NCBI GenBank assembly: GCA_964250765.1
Contig: CAXUHF010000052.1
Location: forward strand, 1 to 34,215
Length of the DNA stretch: 34,215 bases
Reading direction: 5' to 3'
Source: JBBQVS01 sp964250765
GTDB taxonomy: Bacteria; Chloroflexota; Ktedonobacteria; Ktedonobacterales; Ktedonobacteraceae
Shown here in pieces: positions 1 through 6,599 of this stretch. The translations under genes were made by a program, and so were the position numbers. Below the pieces are notes generated by a model, which was not told the origin of the DNA, did no database searches, and worked only from the letters and a program-made list of their open reading frames with translations. Each line of letters starts with the position of its first letter. Within the stretch, counting starts at the first letter, position 1.

Positions 1-5
1 CTCAT
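1..5 (-). CDS. Start of an off-window minus-strand gene (partial)
   Basis: Only the first five bases of this reading frame are in the window: an ATG at 5-3 on the minus strand. The case rests on a near-perfect Shine-Dalgarno sequence, AAAGGAGG, at plus positions 11-18, five bases upstream of the ATG. Nothing can be said about the product. It would lie 111 bp downstream of the NmrA-like gene on the same strand and could be co-transcribed with it. Confidence 0.5.
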
Positions 6-116
6 GGGTTCCTCCTTTCAAAGCTCTGCAATCCTTAACTTGACGCCTATGGGGTGTGATAAAATCAGACCCGTACAGGGGTTTTGCTATGGAAACGTTG
101 ACAGATTGTTACAAAT

Positions 117-950
117 TTATAATTGCTCTCTATAATCATGCGCATATTCGCGCACAGTTCTTGGTGCGCGTCCCAGTAATGTTGCCAGTTCAGGTGTTAT
201 TTGTTTGGCTAACCCTAGTATGGTCGTCAGATAGATAACGGACATGACCGTGACATAGGCAGAGGGGACGCCTTTTGCAAGCATGTGTTTTCTGAATTGC
301 CACAGTGTTGGATGGGCGTAGGTGATTGTGCGACCTATCTCTTCTGAGAAGATGTTTGCGACATCATAATAGGTGAGAGCTTCGCTACCAGTCAGGGTAT
401 AAGCATGGTTTCGATGTCCATATTCGGTAAGACATTTCGCGCCGACTTCGCCAATGTCTCGTACATCAATAAAGCTGGTTTTGCCTTTTCCGGCGGGGAC
501 ATAGAGCGTATTGTCCTTACGCAATTCGTCGCCATGTTGGTTGACAATGTTCTGGGTAAAGAAACTGGGACGCAGAAAAGTATAGGGAATGTCAGCCTCT
601 CGAATATATTGTTCAATTTTGGCATGCGGCACAAATTTGATGTTCTCAACACCAAGCACAGAGAGAAACACAACATGCTTGACGCCCTGCTGTTTGGCAG
701 TTTGCACAAGAGGAAGAAAGTATTTTTTCGCGTCAGATATTTGAGGTGGACGAATTAAGAAGAGCTTTTCAACACCCTCGAACGCAGGCAAAAAAGTATG
801 TGCTTGCTCAAAATCAAAGTATATCTTTTCTGCACTAGCCTCTTCTTGACGATGAGTCGTAACGAGAAAAGGAATATTCTTTTGCGTAAGACATTTTGCG
901 ACCTCGCTTCCGACATTGCCGCTTGCACCTGTGATGAGGATAGAAGACAT
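117..950 (-). CDS. NmrA-like / atypical SDR NAD(P)-binding protein
   Basis: This 277-residue protein has the length and layout of NmrA/QorB-type atypical short-chain dehydrogenases, cytoplasmic Rossmann proteins that reduce quinones or small carbonyls or sense NAD(P). A GxxGxxG dinucleotide motif (GASGNVG) sits at residues 8-14 after the first beta strand. A VVFLSVLG strand (about residue 95) and PYTFLRPSFFTQN (about residues 122-134) are typical of the NmrA family. The classical YxxxK pair is not evident, which fits the atypical class. The ATG is preceded by AAAGAGG at a good distance. Upstream lies the palindromic element at 983-1100, whose centre holds a TATAAT on this strand that might act as a -10 box. 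The family call is firm; the substrate is unknown. Confidence 0.85.
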   Translation of the reverse strand: MSSILITGASGNVGSEVAKCLTQKNIPFLVTTHRQEEASAEKIYFDFEQAHTFLPAFEGVEKLFLIRPPQISDAKKYFLPLVQTAKQQGVKHVVFLSVLGVENIKFVPHAKIEQYIREADIPYTFLRPSFFTQNIVNQHGDELRKDNTLYVPAGKGKTSFIDVRDIGEVGAKCLTEYGHRNHAYTLTGSEALTYYDVANIFSEEIGRTITYAHPTLWQFRKHMLAKGVPSAYVTVMSVIYLTTILGLAKQITPELATLLGRAPRTVREYAHDYREQL

Positions 951-982
951 TGTATAAGCCTCTTTCTGAGAAATAGATTTTC

Positions 983-1100
983 GTAGGGACCACGTTTACG
1001 GCGTCCATGTGCGATTTATCGCATATGATTCTGATTATAAAGCGAAGAGGCAAGAACATAACCGATAAATCGGTCTCGGACGCCGTAAACGTGGCCCTAC
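983..1100. repeat. Nested palindromic repeat, GTAGGG-ended family
   Basis: The outer arms at 983-1006 and 1078-1100 are inverted copies differing by one extra A. Each reads GTAGGG(A)CC, then core ACGTTTAC, then GGCGTCC. Inside them are a second pair of short inverted segments with a different core (CGATTTATCGC near 1011 and CGATAAATCGGTC near 1063) that match the arms of the element at 15838-15909. The element therefore looks nested or chimeric. It begins 15 bp beyond the stop of the acetyltransferase at 1116-1739. A TATAAT on the minus strand (1034-1039) lies near its centre. No open reading frame of note is present. Confidence 0.8.
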
Positions 1101-1115
1101 AAAGTCTAACGATAA

Positions 1116-1739
1116 CTAGGGCAATTCTAGCACGGGCGTTCCGACGCCTTCAAACTCCGAGGCAAGACAATCCATTATCACTTCGTCATACACGCGGTCT
1201 CGCCACCGAAATGCCTGCCGCCTCCGACCAATTTCACGGAAGCCAGCTTTGAGATAGGCTTTATGCGACGCCTCATTATACGCATAGGTGGTCAGATCAA
1301 TATTATGCATGTTTAATACGGTGAAGCCGTAGTCCAGCATAAGCTTTGTTGCCTCGGTTCCATAGCCCTTGTGCCAACAATCTTTCTCACCAATGAGTAT
1401 GCCAAAGGTTGCCGTACGATTACGATGGTCAAGACGCCGTAGGCTAGTGAGGCCAATGAAACGCATAGTCACACGCTCATACATGGAGAACTCAACCCAA
1501 CGTGGTTGCTGCTCCTCTTTTGAGTTTTGACGGTCATAATCAGCATAAAGGGATTCCAATGTTACAGGGCGTAAAGGATCACCGGAGAGTACCGTGACTC
1601 GAAAATCGTTGAACCAGCGATAGATAGTCGGTATTTGGCTACGCATAGAGGGTCCCAGAGCTACTCTTTCGCCTAAAATATTGACAAGCGGTGTCTCGTT
1701 TTCTGACAACTGTGTAGGTGCAGTAGGTGTAGAGGTCAT
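1116..1739 (-). CDS. GNAT acetyltransferase, RimJ/RimL type
   Basis: This single-domain GNAT transfers an acetyl group from acetyl-CoA to an amine or protein N-terminus; the acceptor is unknown. After a 20-residue Thr/Pro tail, LGERVALGP opens the fold, and FIGLTSLRRLDHRNRTATFGILIGE forms strands 2-4. The acetyl-CoA pyrophosphate loop, usually R/QxxGxG/A, appears as the RimJ-like CWHKGYGTEA. NMHNIDLTTYAYNEASHKAYLKAGF is the family's C-terminal NxxxxxxYxKxGF signature. An ATG exists at 1748, but the AAGGAAGG ribosome site abuts it. The ATG at 1739 sits nine bases from that site and is preferred (207 residues). It is the last of three acetyltransferase genes in a row. Confidence 0.85.
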   Translation of the reverse strand: MTSTPTAPTQLSENETPLVNILGERVALGPSMRSQIPTIYRWFNDFRVTVLSGDPLRPVTLESLYADYDRQNSKEEQQPRWVEFSMYERVTMRFIGLTSLRRLDHRNRTATFGILIGEKDCWHKGYGTEATKLMLDYGFTVLNMHNIDLTTYAYNEASHKAYLKAGFREIGRRRQAFRWRDRVYDEVIMDCLASEFEGVGTPVLELP

Positions 1740-1771
1740 CTCACACATCCTTCCTTTGCTTAACGAGATGA

Positions 1772-1798
1772 GTAGGGAGGCTCTTGCAGTCTCCCTAC
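1772..1798. repeat. Short palindromic hairpin (GTAGGGAG type)
   Basis: GTAGGGAG at 1772-1779 and CTCCCTAC at 1791-1798 are perfect inverted arms. Pairing continues for three more positions with one G-T mismatch, leaving a five-base CTTGC loop. It lies 9 bp past the stop of the GNAT gene at 1808. The same hairpin, with C replacing T in the end (GCAGGGAG), recurs at 16982. On the minus strand no T-run follows, so it is not a textbook intrinsic terminator. Confidence 0.7.
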
Positions 1799-1807
1799 AT
1801 TTTTGCT

Positions 1808-2482
1808 CTATACAGTTAATGGTTCATCAATTTCAGTTGGTGCAGCTTCGTCGGTGCAGTCTTCGGCGTTAGGGCGTAGCTCTTTTTCGTAGACTTCAAA
1901 CTGCCGTGCGACGTAGAGACCTGTACGCTCAACTGTGTTGGATACATCAAACAGGTCCTGAACATCGACATTAAGATCGGCGGTAAGAGTCTCGTGCGTG
2001 TCTCCATCGGTGATGGACAGACGCCAGAAGCGTTTTACTGACATGTAGCCCTCTCTTTCAAGAAGTTGACGCGCTCCACGATTACATACACAAACGGTGA
2101 CACTCAAGGTAACGCGCTTGCTTGGATGCGCATTACACGCAAGTTGACGTGCTCGCTCTTCGATTAAGAGCGTGAACAGAGTTCCAATGCCACGTCCACG
2201 GAATTTGGGATGGATACGCACAAGACATACAAGTTGCTCATGTGTCTTGTCCAGGCGGATATCCGCATACCCAACAAGCTGACCTTTACGTGTGACAATG
2301 ACCCATGCATCGGTCTTGAGATCGAAATGAGGTGTTGTTTGCCATGCCTTTGCTACGTCCTCCTTTGCTGTGTCGATACCGCCAAAGTTTGCGATATCGC
2401 ATGCACTCATTAGTTCAGTTACGGCCTTTGCGTCTTGTAAAGTTGGGATACGTGCCGAAAGATTATGTAGACGTACTATCAT
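1808..2482 (-). CDS. GNAT acetyltransferase with collapsed second domain
   Basis: The protein is 224 residues from the preferred ATG at 2482; GGAG lies 12 bases upstream. An ATG at 2500 and a GTG at 2566 are also in frame but lack a ribosome site. Residues 1-145 form one GNAT domain with a clear acetyl-CoA loop (RGRGIG, about residue 93). This part aligns along its length with the N-terminal domain of the neighbouring 330-residue protein (shared TDAW, HPxxRGRGIGT and LLExxGY followed by FWR). The tail then jumps to GLYVAR...VYEKELRP, which matches the extreme C-terminus of the neighbour's second domain (GMHIDR...TYEKEIR). Most of a second GNAT domain, about 106 residues, therefore appears to be missing in frame. 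The rest is an acidic tail. The substrate is unknown. Confidence 0.8.
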   Translation of the reverse strand: MIVRLHNLSARIPTLQDAKAVTELMSACDIANFGGIDTAKEDVAKAWQTTPHFDLKTDAWVIVTRKGQLVGYADIRLDKTHEQLVCLVRIHPKFRGRGIGTLFTLLIEERARQLACNAHPSKRVTLSVTVCVCNRGARQLLEREGYMSVKRFWRLSITDGDTHETLTADLNVDVQDLFDVSNTVERTGLYVARQFEVYEKELRPNAEDCTDEAAPTEIDEPLTV

Positions 2483-2500
2483 GGCCGTGCGTTTCTCCAT

Positions 2501-2538
2501 AAATAGGGATGTTGCTGCAAAACGCATTGTCCCTATTT
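2501..2538. repeat. Inverted repeat in the leader of the GNAT gene
   Basis: AAATAGGGA (2501-2509) and TCCCTATTT (2530-2538) are perfect 9-bp inverted arms around a 20-base loop. They lie between the stop of the upstream GNAT gene (2576) and the preferred start at 2482. The 3' arm ends just before the GGAG ribosome site on the minus strand. It may be an attenuating hairpin or a worn member of the TAGGGA-ended palindrome family. Confidence 0.5.
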
Positions 2539-2575
2539 CGCTGTGGAGGAAGAGGAAGGCAAGCACACAGACTTT

Positions 2576-3568
2576 TTATGGTTCGATGGACTGTATGCTT
2601 ATTTCCCTCCCTGCCCGTATTTCTTTCTCATAAGTATCTGATCGGCGGTCGATGTGCATACCTACTCGTTGGTAGAGTCGTGTGGCTCCTGTTAAGCTGG
2701 CTGCATCAACGCCGAGCGAGACTTCATGAATACCACGTTTATAGAACTCTCCAAAGGATTGATAGAGAAGTGCTTCTCCTATACCTTTACGTCTCCATTG
2801 ACGACGAACGCCGAGTGAGTGAACCCAACCTCCTAGCTCTTTCTCGTCCCCACAAAGTGAGACAGCAGCGATTTCGTCGCCATCCATCGCTAGAAACCAG
2901 AGCGAAGGATCATAGTGTTCACTCTTACGAGTCCAATGCTCCCACTCCTCAAAACTCATAGGAACATGACCCCAGTGATCTTGAAATGCATCTTCATCAG
3001 CCTCAAAAACGGCCTTAAAGAGGCTAGGATCATCCGCAAGCGTTTGTACAGTGATGCCCTCAGCCCATTGTGGAACTGTTGGTACCTCATGTAACTCAAT
3101 CTTCATACGCCAGAACGAGCGAATCTGCTTGTAACCATGCTTCTCAAGGAGGTAACGGGTTGCATCATCTCTTTCATCAAGCCGAGTTAACATCGAAACA
3201 CGAACGTCTGTAGGTGCTTCGGCGATGTGTTGGTACGCACGCTCTTCATTCAATTGCAAGAGATATGTGCCTATGCCACGACCTCGATAGTCTGGGTGAA
3301 CATCTCCGCCAACAAAGATACGAGCATGATGGCTATGATCAACACTTGCAAAGGCAATAACTTTACCTTCTGGTGAAAGCACAAGCCATGCATCGGTCAC
3401 AAGTGTAAAATCTGGTGATTGTAACCAGAGGCGCATGTCTTCCAGCGTTGTTTCTGGACGGCCTGCAAACTCGGTTTCGCATGTTTGCGTCAAGTGCAGA
3501 ATGCCTTCTATGTCGTCCATTGTTGGACGACGTAGCACAAAGCCGCGTGGTAATGATGCTGTAAGCAT
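2576..3568 (-). CDS. Two-domain GNAT acetyltransferase (MshD-like layout)
   Basis: This 330-residue protein carries two tandem GNAT domains, the layout of mycothiol synthase and of many uncharacterised acetyltransferases. Domain 1 (residues 8-160) has the acetyl-CoA loop RGRGIG after DVHPDY. Domain 2 (about residues 168-315) has WRRKGIGEALL after SLGVRRQ. The C-terminus has the GMHIDRR..TYEKE ending typical of this two-domain group. It starts at an ATG after GAGAGAAAA. It is a paralogue of the next gene downstream. A role in mycothiol synthesis cannot be claimed: the fold matches, but the acceptor is unknown and no mycothiol genes are nearby. Confidence 0.85.
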   Translation of the reverse strand: MLTASLPRGFVLRRPTMDDIEGILHLTQTCETEFAGRPETTLEDMRLWLQSPDFTLVTDAWLVLSPEGKVIAFASVDHSHHARIFVGGDVHPDYRGRGIGTYLLQLNEERAYQHIAEAPTDVRVSMLTRLDERDDATRYLLEKHGYKQIRSFWRMKIELHEVPTVPQWAEGITVQTLADDPSLFKAVFEADEDAFQDHWGHVPMSFEEWEHWTRKSEHYDPSLWFLAMDGDEIAAVSLCGDEKELGGWVHSLGVRRQWRRKGIGEALLYQSFGEFYKRGIHEVSLGVDAASLTGATRLYQRVGMHIDRRSDTYEKEIRAGREISIQSIEP

Positions 3569-3659
3569 GTATTTTCTCTCTTTCTATTCTTTTTATCTAG
3601 TCGAAATACGAACACCCAGACTGATGTATTACGTCCTCTTGGCCTGGTCAATCGCCGAC

Positions 3660-3684
3660 AAGGACGCGATAAATCGGTTCCTAC
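3660..3684. repeat. Arm of a GATTTATC-core palindromic repeat at the permease stop codon
   Basis: These 25 bases match one arm of the element at 15838-15909 with one substitution. The opposite arm is worn: about 12 of 16 bases are recognisable around 3621-3640, and its GTAGGG end is lost. On the minus strand the permease stop TAG (3686-3684) is followed at once by the repeat's own TAG in the same frame. Confidence 0.7.
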
Positions 3685-4490
3685 TACCCGTTTCGTTTCA
3701 GCTTGCCTGTACGTTTGGCATAGCGTTCCGCAATACCAAAGATGTAGACACCCAATGGAACACTTACAACACCAGTAATTAAGAGAGGCCAAATGATACT
3801 CCACACCTCTGGCGACCAGAGGGGTTGCCCTTGCATCAAGCCTGCTCGTAGGCCCTCCAATACATATGTCGCAGGTGAGATACGCGCGATTGGTTGCATC
3901 CAAACTGGCAACACCGATATTGGATAGTAGACGCCCGACACCAACAGAATAACAGCCTGCGCGATGTAAGACATTTGCATACCCTTCTCTGTGTAAAGCA
4001 AAGGTAGTGCTGATGTTGCTATACCAAAGCCAATGAATGAGACGCTTCCAAGTAACAATATTAGAAAGGCAGTTAAGTAGTTCGCGTGACTCAAGTCAAT
4101 GTTAAAGAAAAACGCCATCACCCCTAACTGCAAAATGGTAAAGAGCAGACCATGTGCAACCGCGTAGAGACAACTTCCTATCATATGCGTAAAGCGCGAA
4201 ATTGGTGCCATGAAAGTGTACTCAATGGTCCCTTCCCAACGCTCCATGTTGATGATATCGGTTACTCCCTCGAATGTTACGCTCAGGTAGGTCCACACTG
4301 CGGTTCCAATAACCAGGTAGAGAATGAAGTTCGGAACATGCGAACCAACGCCAATGTAGGTGACAGACATAGCATTTACTACACTGTAGACCAACCAGAC
4401 GGCTTCCCAGGCCCAATAGCGTCTGGTGAGATTCCAGTTACGCTCGAAAAATGCATACGTTGCACGTCCCTGGTGCATTAAGCTAGACAT
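3684..4490 (-). CDS. ABC-2 type transporter permease
   Basis: This 268-residue inner-membrane protein is the channel half of an ABC-2 exporter. Six hydrophobic segments are visible, starting at WEAVWLVYSVVNAM (about residue 30). VSGVYYPISVLPVWMQPIARISPATYVLEGLR (about residues 186-217) is the conserved ABC-2 region before the last helix. The C-terminus is basic. It lies 21 bp after the ATPase gene, so the two form an operon. The cargo is unknown; relatives export drugs, lipids or polysaccharide precursors. The start is ATG with GGAAGGGAAG upstream. Its 3' end coincides with a palindromic repeat arm. Confidence 0.9.
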   Translation of the reverse strand: MSSLMHQGRATYAFFERNWNLTRRYWAWEAVWLVYSVVNAMSVTYIGVGSHVPNFILYLVIGTAVWTYLSVTFEGVTDIINMERWEGTIEYTFMAPISRFTHMIGSCLYAVAHGLLFTILQLGVMAFFFNIDLSHANYLTAFLILLLGSVSFIGFGIATSALPLLYTEKGMQMSYIAQAVILLVSGVYYPISVLPVWMQPIARISPATYVLEGLRAGLMQGQPLWSPEVWSIIWPLLITGVVSVPLGVYIFGIAERYAKRTGKLKRNG

Positions 4491-4511
4491 CTATGTGCTT
4501 CCCTTCCTGTC

Positions 4512-5480
4512 TTACTCTTCCTCTTCGCGGGCAGCCTCGATAGCCTCGAATGCCTTTTCCCAACTACCGTAGAGCTGAATATCTTCTGATGTGATGCGAT
4601 GTGAGGCGGTGTAGTGCATGAATACCTCATTCATTGACACAAGTTCGCTGCGTCCCATCAAGCTAGTAACCGTTTGTTTCAGTTCATGAGTTGTGCCAAG
4701 CGCAACAATTTTGCCTTGTACAATGATCGCAACACGATCACAGAGTGCTTCAGCTTCATCCATATCATGTGTTGTGATCAAGATAGTTGCGTTATGTTGC
4801 TCCCGTAATTCCTCGACAAAACGTTGTACATCGATTTTCGAGCGCGGATCGAGACCTGTTGTTGGCTCGTCGAGTAGCAAAACAATTGGCGATGTTAGAA
4901 AGGCACGTGCAATGGCGACCTTCTGCTGCATACCGCGCGACATGTCCTCAAGTGGTTTATCAATACGGTCAGGTTTAATGCCAAGTCGTACCAGAATAGT
5001 ATGAATCTTGCTCCGTGCCTCAGCAGCAGGCATATTGTAGAGGCGAGCAGCATAAATTAGATTTTCCATTGGCGACAATTTTTTGAAGAAGGACGCTTCA
5101 ACGCTGACACGGTTAATCAGGCGTTGTACCATGCGTTCGTCCTTCACAACATCGTAGCCAAAGATGCGTACTGTACCAGTATCGGGCAAGAGTAGAGTTG
5201 AAAGGATACGAATGAGCGTTGATTTTCCAGAGCCGTTCGCACCAAGTATTCCTACAATCTCACGATGCTTGACGGTCAGCATTATATTGTCAACTGCTCG
5301 CACCTCGCCCTTCTTGTCCTTCTCTTCGTCTTTTCTGCTAGGCCAACGCAGTAGAGGACGTTCTTTTTTGAAAATCTTTGATACACCCTCAATAACAACA
5401 GCGTCTTGTGCTGTATCAAGAGCAACATTTTCGAGTAAATGTGAATGTATAGTAAGGTCATGACCTTCGTGAATAGCCAA
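4512..5480 (-). CDS. ABC transporter ATP-binding protein (ABC-2 partner)
   Basis: This 322-residue nucleotide-binding subunit powers the exporter whose permease follows. It shows Walker A GANGSGKST (about residues 79-87), the Q-loop region SVEASFFKKLSP, signature MSRGMQQKVAIARAF (about residues 180-194), Walker B IVLLLDEPTTGLDP (about residues 198-211) and the switch histidine in ITTHDMDEAE. A charged insert (RKDEEKDKKGE, about residues 48-58) lies in the N-terminal strand region, and an acidic Glu/Ala tail ends the protein. The start is TTG, with GGAAGGGG seven bases upstream and no ATG before the domain. The tail of about 70 residues after the core is typical of the DrrA/NodI-like group. 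Confidence 0.92.
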   Translation of the reverse strand: MAIHEGHDLTIHSHLLENVALDTAQDAVVIEGVSKIFKKERPLLRWPSRKDEEKDKKGEVRAVDNIMLTVKHREIVGILGANGSGKSTLIRILSTLLLPDTGTVRIFGYDVVKDERMVQRLINRVSVEASFFKKLSPMENLIYAARLYNMPAAEARSKIHTILVRLGIKPDRIDKPLEDMSRGMQQKVAIARAFLTSPIVLLLDEPTTGLDPRSKIDVQRFVEELREQHNATILITTHDMDEAEALCDRVAIIVQGKIVALGTTHELKQTVTSLMGRSELVSMNEVFMHYTASHRITSEDIQLYGSWEKAFEAIEAAREEEE

Positions 5481-5566
5481 ATGATTTCCCCTTCCGAGTA
5501 ATAATAGATAGCTTTATACATCTCGTAGCGTAATGCATCTCTTCTGTTGGTACACCGGACATGCGC

Positions 5567-5592
5567 ACAGGCTTACACCTGTACGTTCGTAC
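5567..5592. promoter_or_regulatory. Two adjoining small palindromes upstream of the ABC operon
   Basis: ACAGG-6-CCTGT (5567-5582) and GTACG-2-CGTAC (5581-5592) are perfect inverted repeats that overlap by two bases. They lie 87 bp or more upstream of the TTG start of the ABC ATPase. They could be operators for a dimeric regulator of the exporter. I find no convincing promoter pair in 5481-5683, so this is a weak call. The rest of 5481-5683 holds nothing I can name. Confidence 0.25.
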
Positions 5593-5683
5593 AATTAGAC
5601 CTAATGCTCTAGTGTATCTACTCACTAGCCTTCTCTTTATAAGTCAAGTAGGTAGCGTTTTAGGCGATAAAGAAAAGTGCGAC

Positions 5684-5730
5684 AAAAAAACCGTGGGACT
5701 GGATTGTTTTTTTCGCCAGTGCCCACGGTT
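5684..5730 (-). terminator. Intrinsic terminator of the 70-residue protein gene
   Basis: On the minus strand a stem AACCGTGGGCACTGG (5730-5716) pairs with CCAGT-CCCACGGTT (5702-5689) with one bulged base. It is followed directly by a run of seven T. It sits 22 bp past the stop codon at 5753. The stem is GC-rich and the T-run is intact on the minus strand only. Confidence 0.9.
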
Positions 5731-5752
5731 CAGAGAGTCTTTTTCTCTATGC

Positions 5753-5965
5753 CTATTCGTTAAAAATAGGTGGACCTCCTCTGGAGACGGGCACACTGAT
5801 CCCTTGAGCCACTATGGTGAGAGGCGCAAACGTGTGAATGCAAGAGCCATCATTACCATACGCGATGGAAGGAAGCAGGTCAGAGGACATAGCACGGCTG
5901 TAAACAGTCTTCAAGCTAAAGCCAAGGCCGCGTAAACGCGACATACATAAAGTGTTCGCTGTCAT
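5753..5965 (-). CDS. Unrecognised 70-residue small protein
   Basis: I do not recognise this protein. The case for a real gene is its complete transcription unit: a consensus promoter at 6068-6096, AAAGGAG ten bases before the ATG, and a strong intrinsic terminator right after the stop. The peptide has two cysteines (residues 7 and 42), a basic N-terminal third (RLRGLGFSLK), a central LLPSIAYGNDGSC and a C-terminus rich in Pro, Gly and Val (ISVPVSRGGPPIFNE). No clear signal peptide or membrane helix is seen. It could be a small regulator, a toxin or a modified-peptide precursor, but no maturation enzyme lies nearby, so none of these is claimed. The transcript could also act as an RNA. Confidence 0.55.
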   Translation of the reverse strand: MTANTLCMSRLRGLGFSLKTVYSRAMSSDLLPSIAYGNDGSCIHTFAPLTIVAQGISVPVSRGGPPIFNE

Positions 5966-6067
5966 GCTATGTACTCTCCTTTCGTAAGATTTCTTTTGCC
6001 TAGGCGTTATTAGAGGTCAATTTTGACATAATTTGGTAAACTGTCTGTGCAGTCACCTTCTTTTCTA

Positions 6068-6096
6068 AGTATACGAATAGATTGGCGATATGTCAA
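6068..6096 (-). promoter_or_regulatory. Sigma-70-type promoter of the 70-residue protein gene
   Basis: On the minus strand TTGACA (6096-6091) and TATACT (6073-6068) are separated by exactly 17 bases. The -35 box is perfect and the -10 has four of six consensus bases. The expected start near 6061 leaves a leader of about 95 bases. Within that leader lies a small palindrome, GTCAA-2-TTGAC, near 6016-6027. Confidence 0.75.
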
Positions 6097-6128
6097 GGGA
6101 AATTCAACGGAAGTTTACAATTTCCTCT

Positions 6129-6497
6129 TTAGTGCGCTGAAACTTCTAGCAAGTCGTTGATTTTTCCTTGCTGAATAGTTTGAACGGTAGCGATATGGCG
6201 TTGTATTGCTTGATCTATGGTCGTGTTTGTAAATTGCACGACGGTGAGACGTACTAATGTAAGATATTCGTTCTGCTGTGGGTAGACGGCGGTTACAATA
6301 TCATGGCCCAAAAGAGTATCGTCATATGTTGCTACAACATAGCGTTTTCCATTCGGGGCGATAGCTGTGTGCCGTGCGATATCTAATGTCTGCAATAGCA
6401 CAGGAAGAGCATTTGGTATTTCGATTGCTCTTCTTTCTGGAATAGGGGTTAAAGCAAGTGTTGGGATATCATCACCCACGATGTCATTCTGAGACAT
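6129..6497 (-). CDS. Unrecognised 122-residue protein
   Basis: No family is recognised. The protein is soluble and slightly acidic, with a probable mixed alpha/beta fold: strands at KRYVVATYDDTLLGHDIVTAVYP and YLTLVRLTVVQF, then a helix with TTIDQAIQRHIATVQTIQQ. The ATG is preceded by AGGAG seven bases upstream. It lies downstream of the transglutaminase gene on the same strand but has its own promoter (6553-6581). It may be a separate unit rather than the last gene of that operon. Confidence 0.7.
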   Translation of the reverse strand: MSQNDIVGDDIPTLALTPIPERRAIEIPNALPVLLQTLDIARHTAIAPNGKRYVVATYDDTLLGHDIVTAVYPQQNEYLTLVRLTVVQFTNTTIDQAIQRHIATVQTIQQGKINDLLEVSAH

Positions 6498-6552
6498 GAA
6501 ATTCTCCTAAATTACTAAGACGTATACAGTTTTTCTTTAGTCTACACGCCTT

Positions 6553-6581
6553 AGTGTACGCAAGTTCAGCCATTTGGTCAA
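6553..6581 (-). promoter_or_regulatory. Promoter of the 122-residue protein gene
   Basis: On the minus strand TTGACC (6581-6576) and TACACT (6558-6553) are 17 bases apart. The expected start near 6546 gives a leader of about 48 bases before the ATG at 6497. An 8-bp inverted repeat (6568-6575 with 6594-6601) overlaps both the -35 region and the stop of the transglutaminase gene and could form a hairpin at the operon's end. Confidence 0.6.
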
Positions 6582-6599
6582 GCATCACTAGAAAAATGG

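Noticed and set aside
5867..5878. GGAAGGAAGCAG, like the SRP RNA tip
   Set aside because: The bases upstream do not provide the pairing strand of the SRP hairpin, so this is a chance match.
5561..5935. Plus-strand 124-codon frame over the 70-residue gene
   Set aside because: It has no ribosome site or promoter, runs through the minus-strand terminator, and is better explained as the shadow of the minus-strand unit.
5753..5965. RiPP precursor (lasso or lanthipeptide)
   Set aside because: No leader motif is convincing and no modification enzyme, protease or dedicated exporter lies beside it; the ABC-2 exporter nearby is a generic type.
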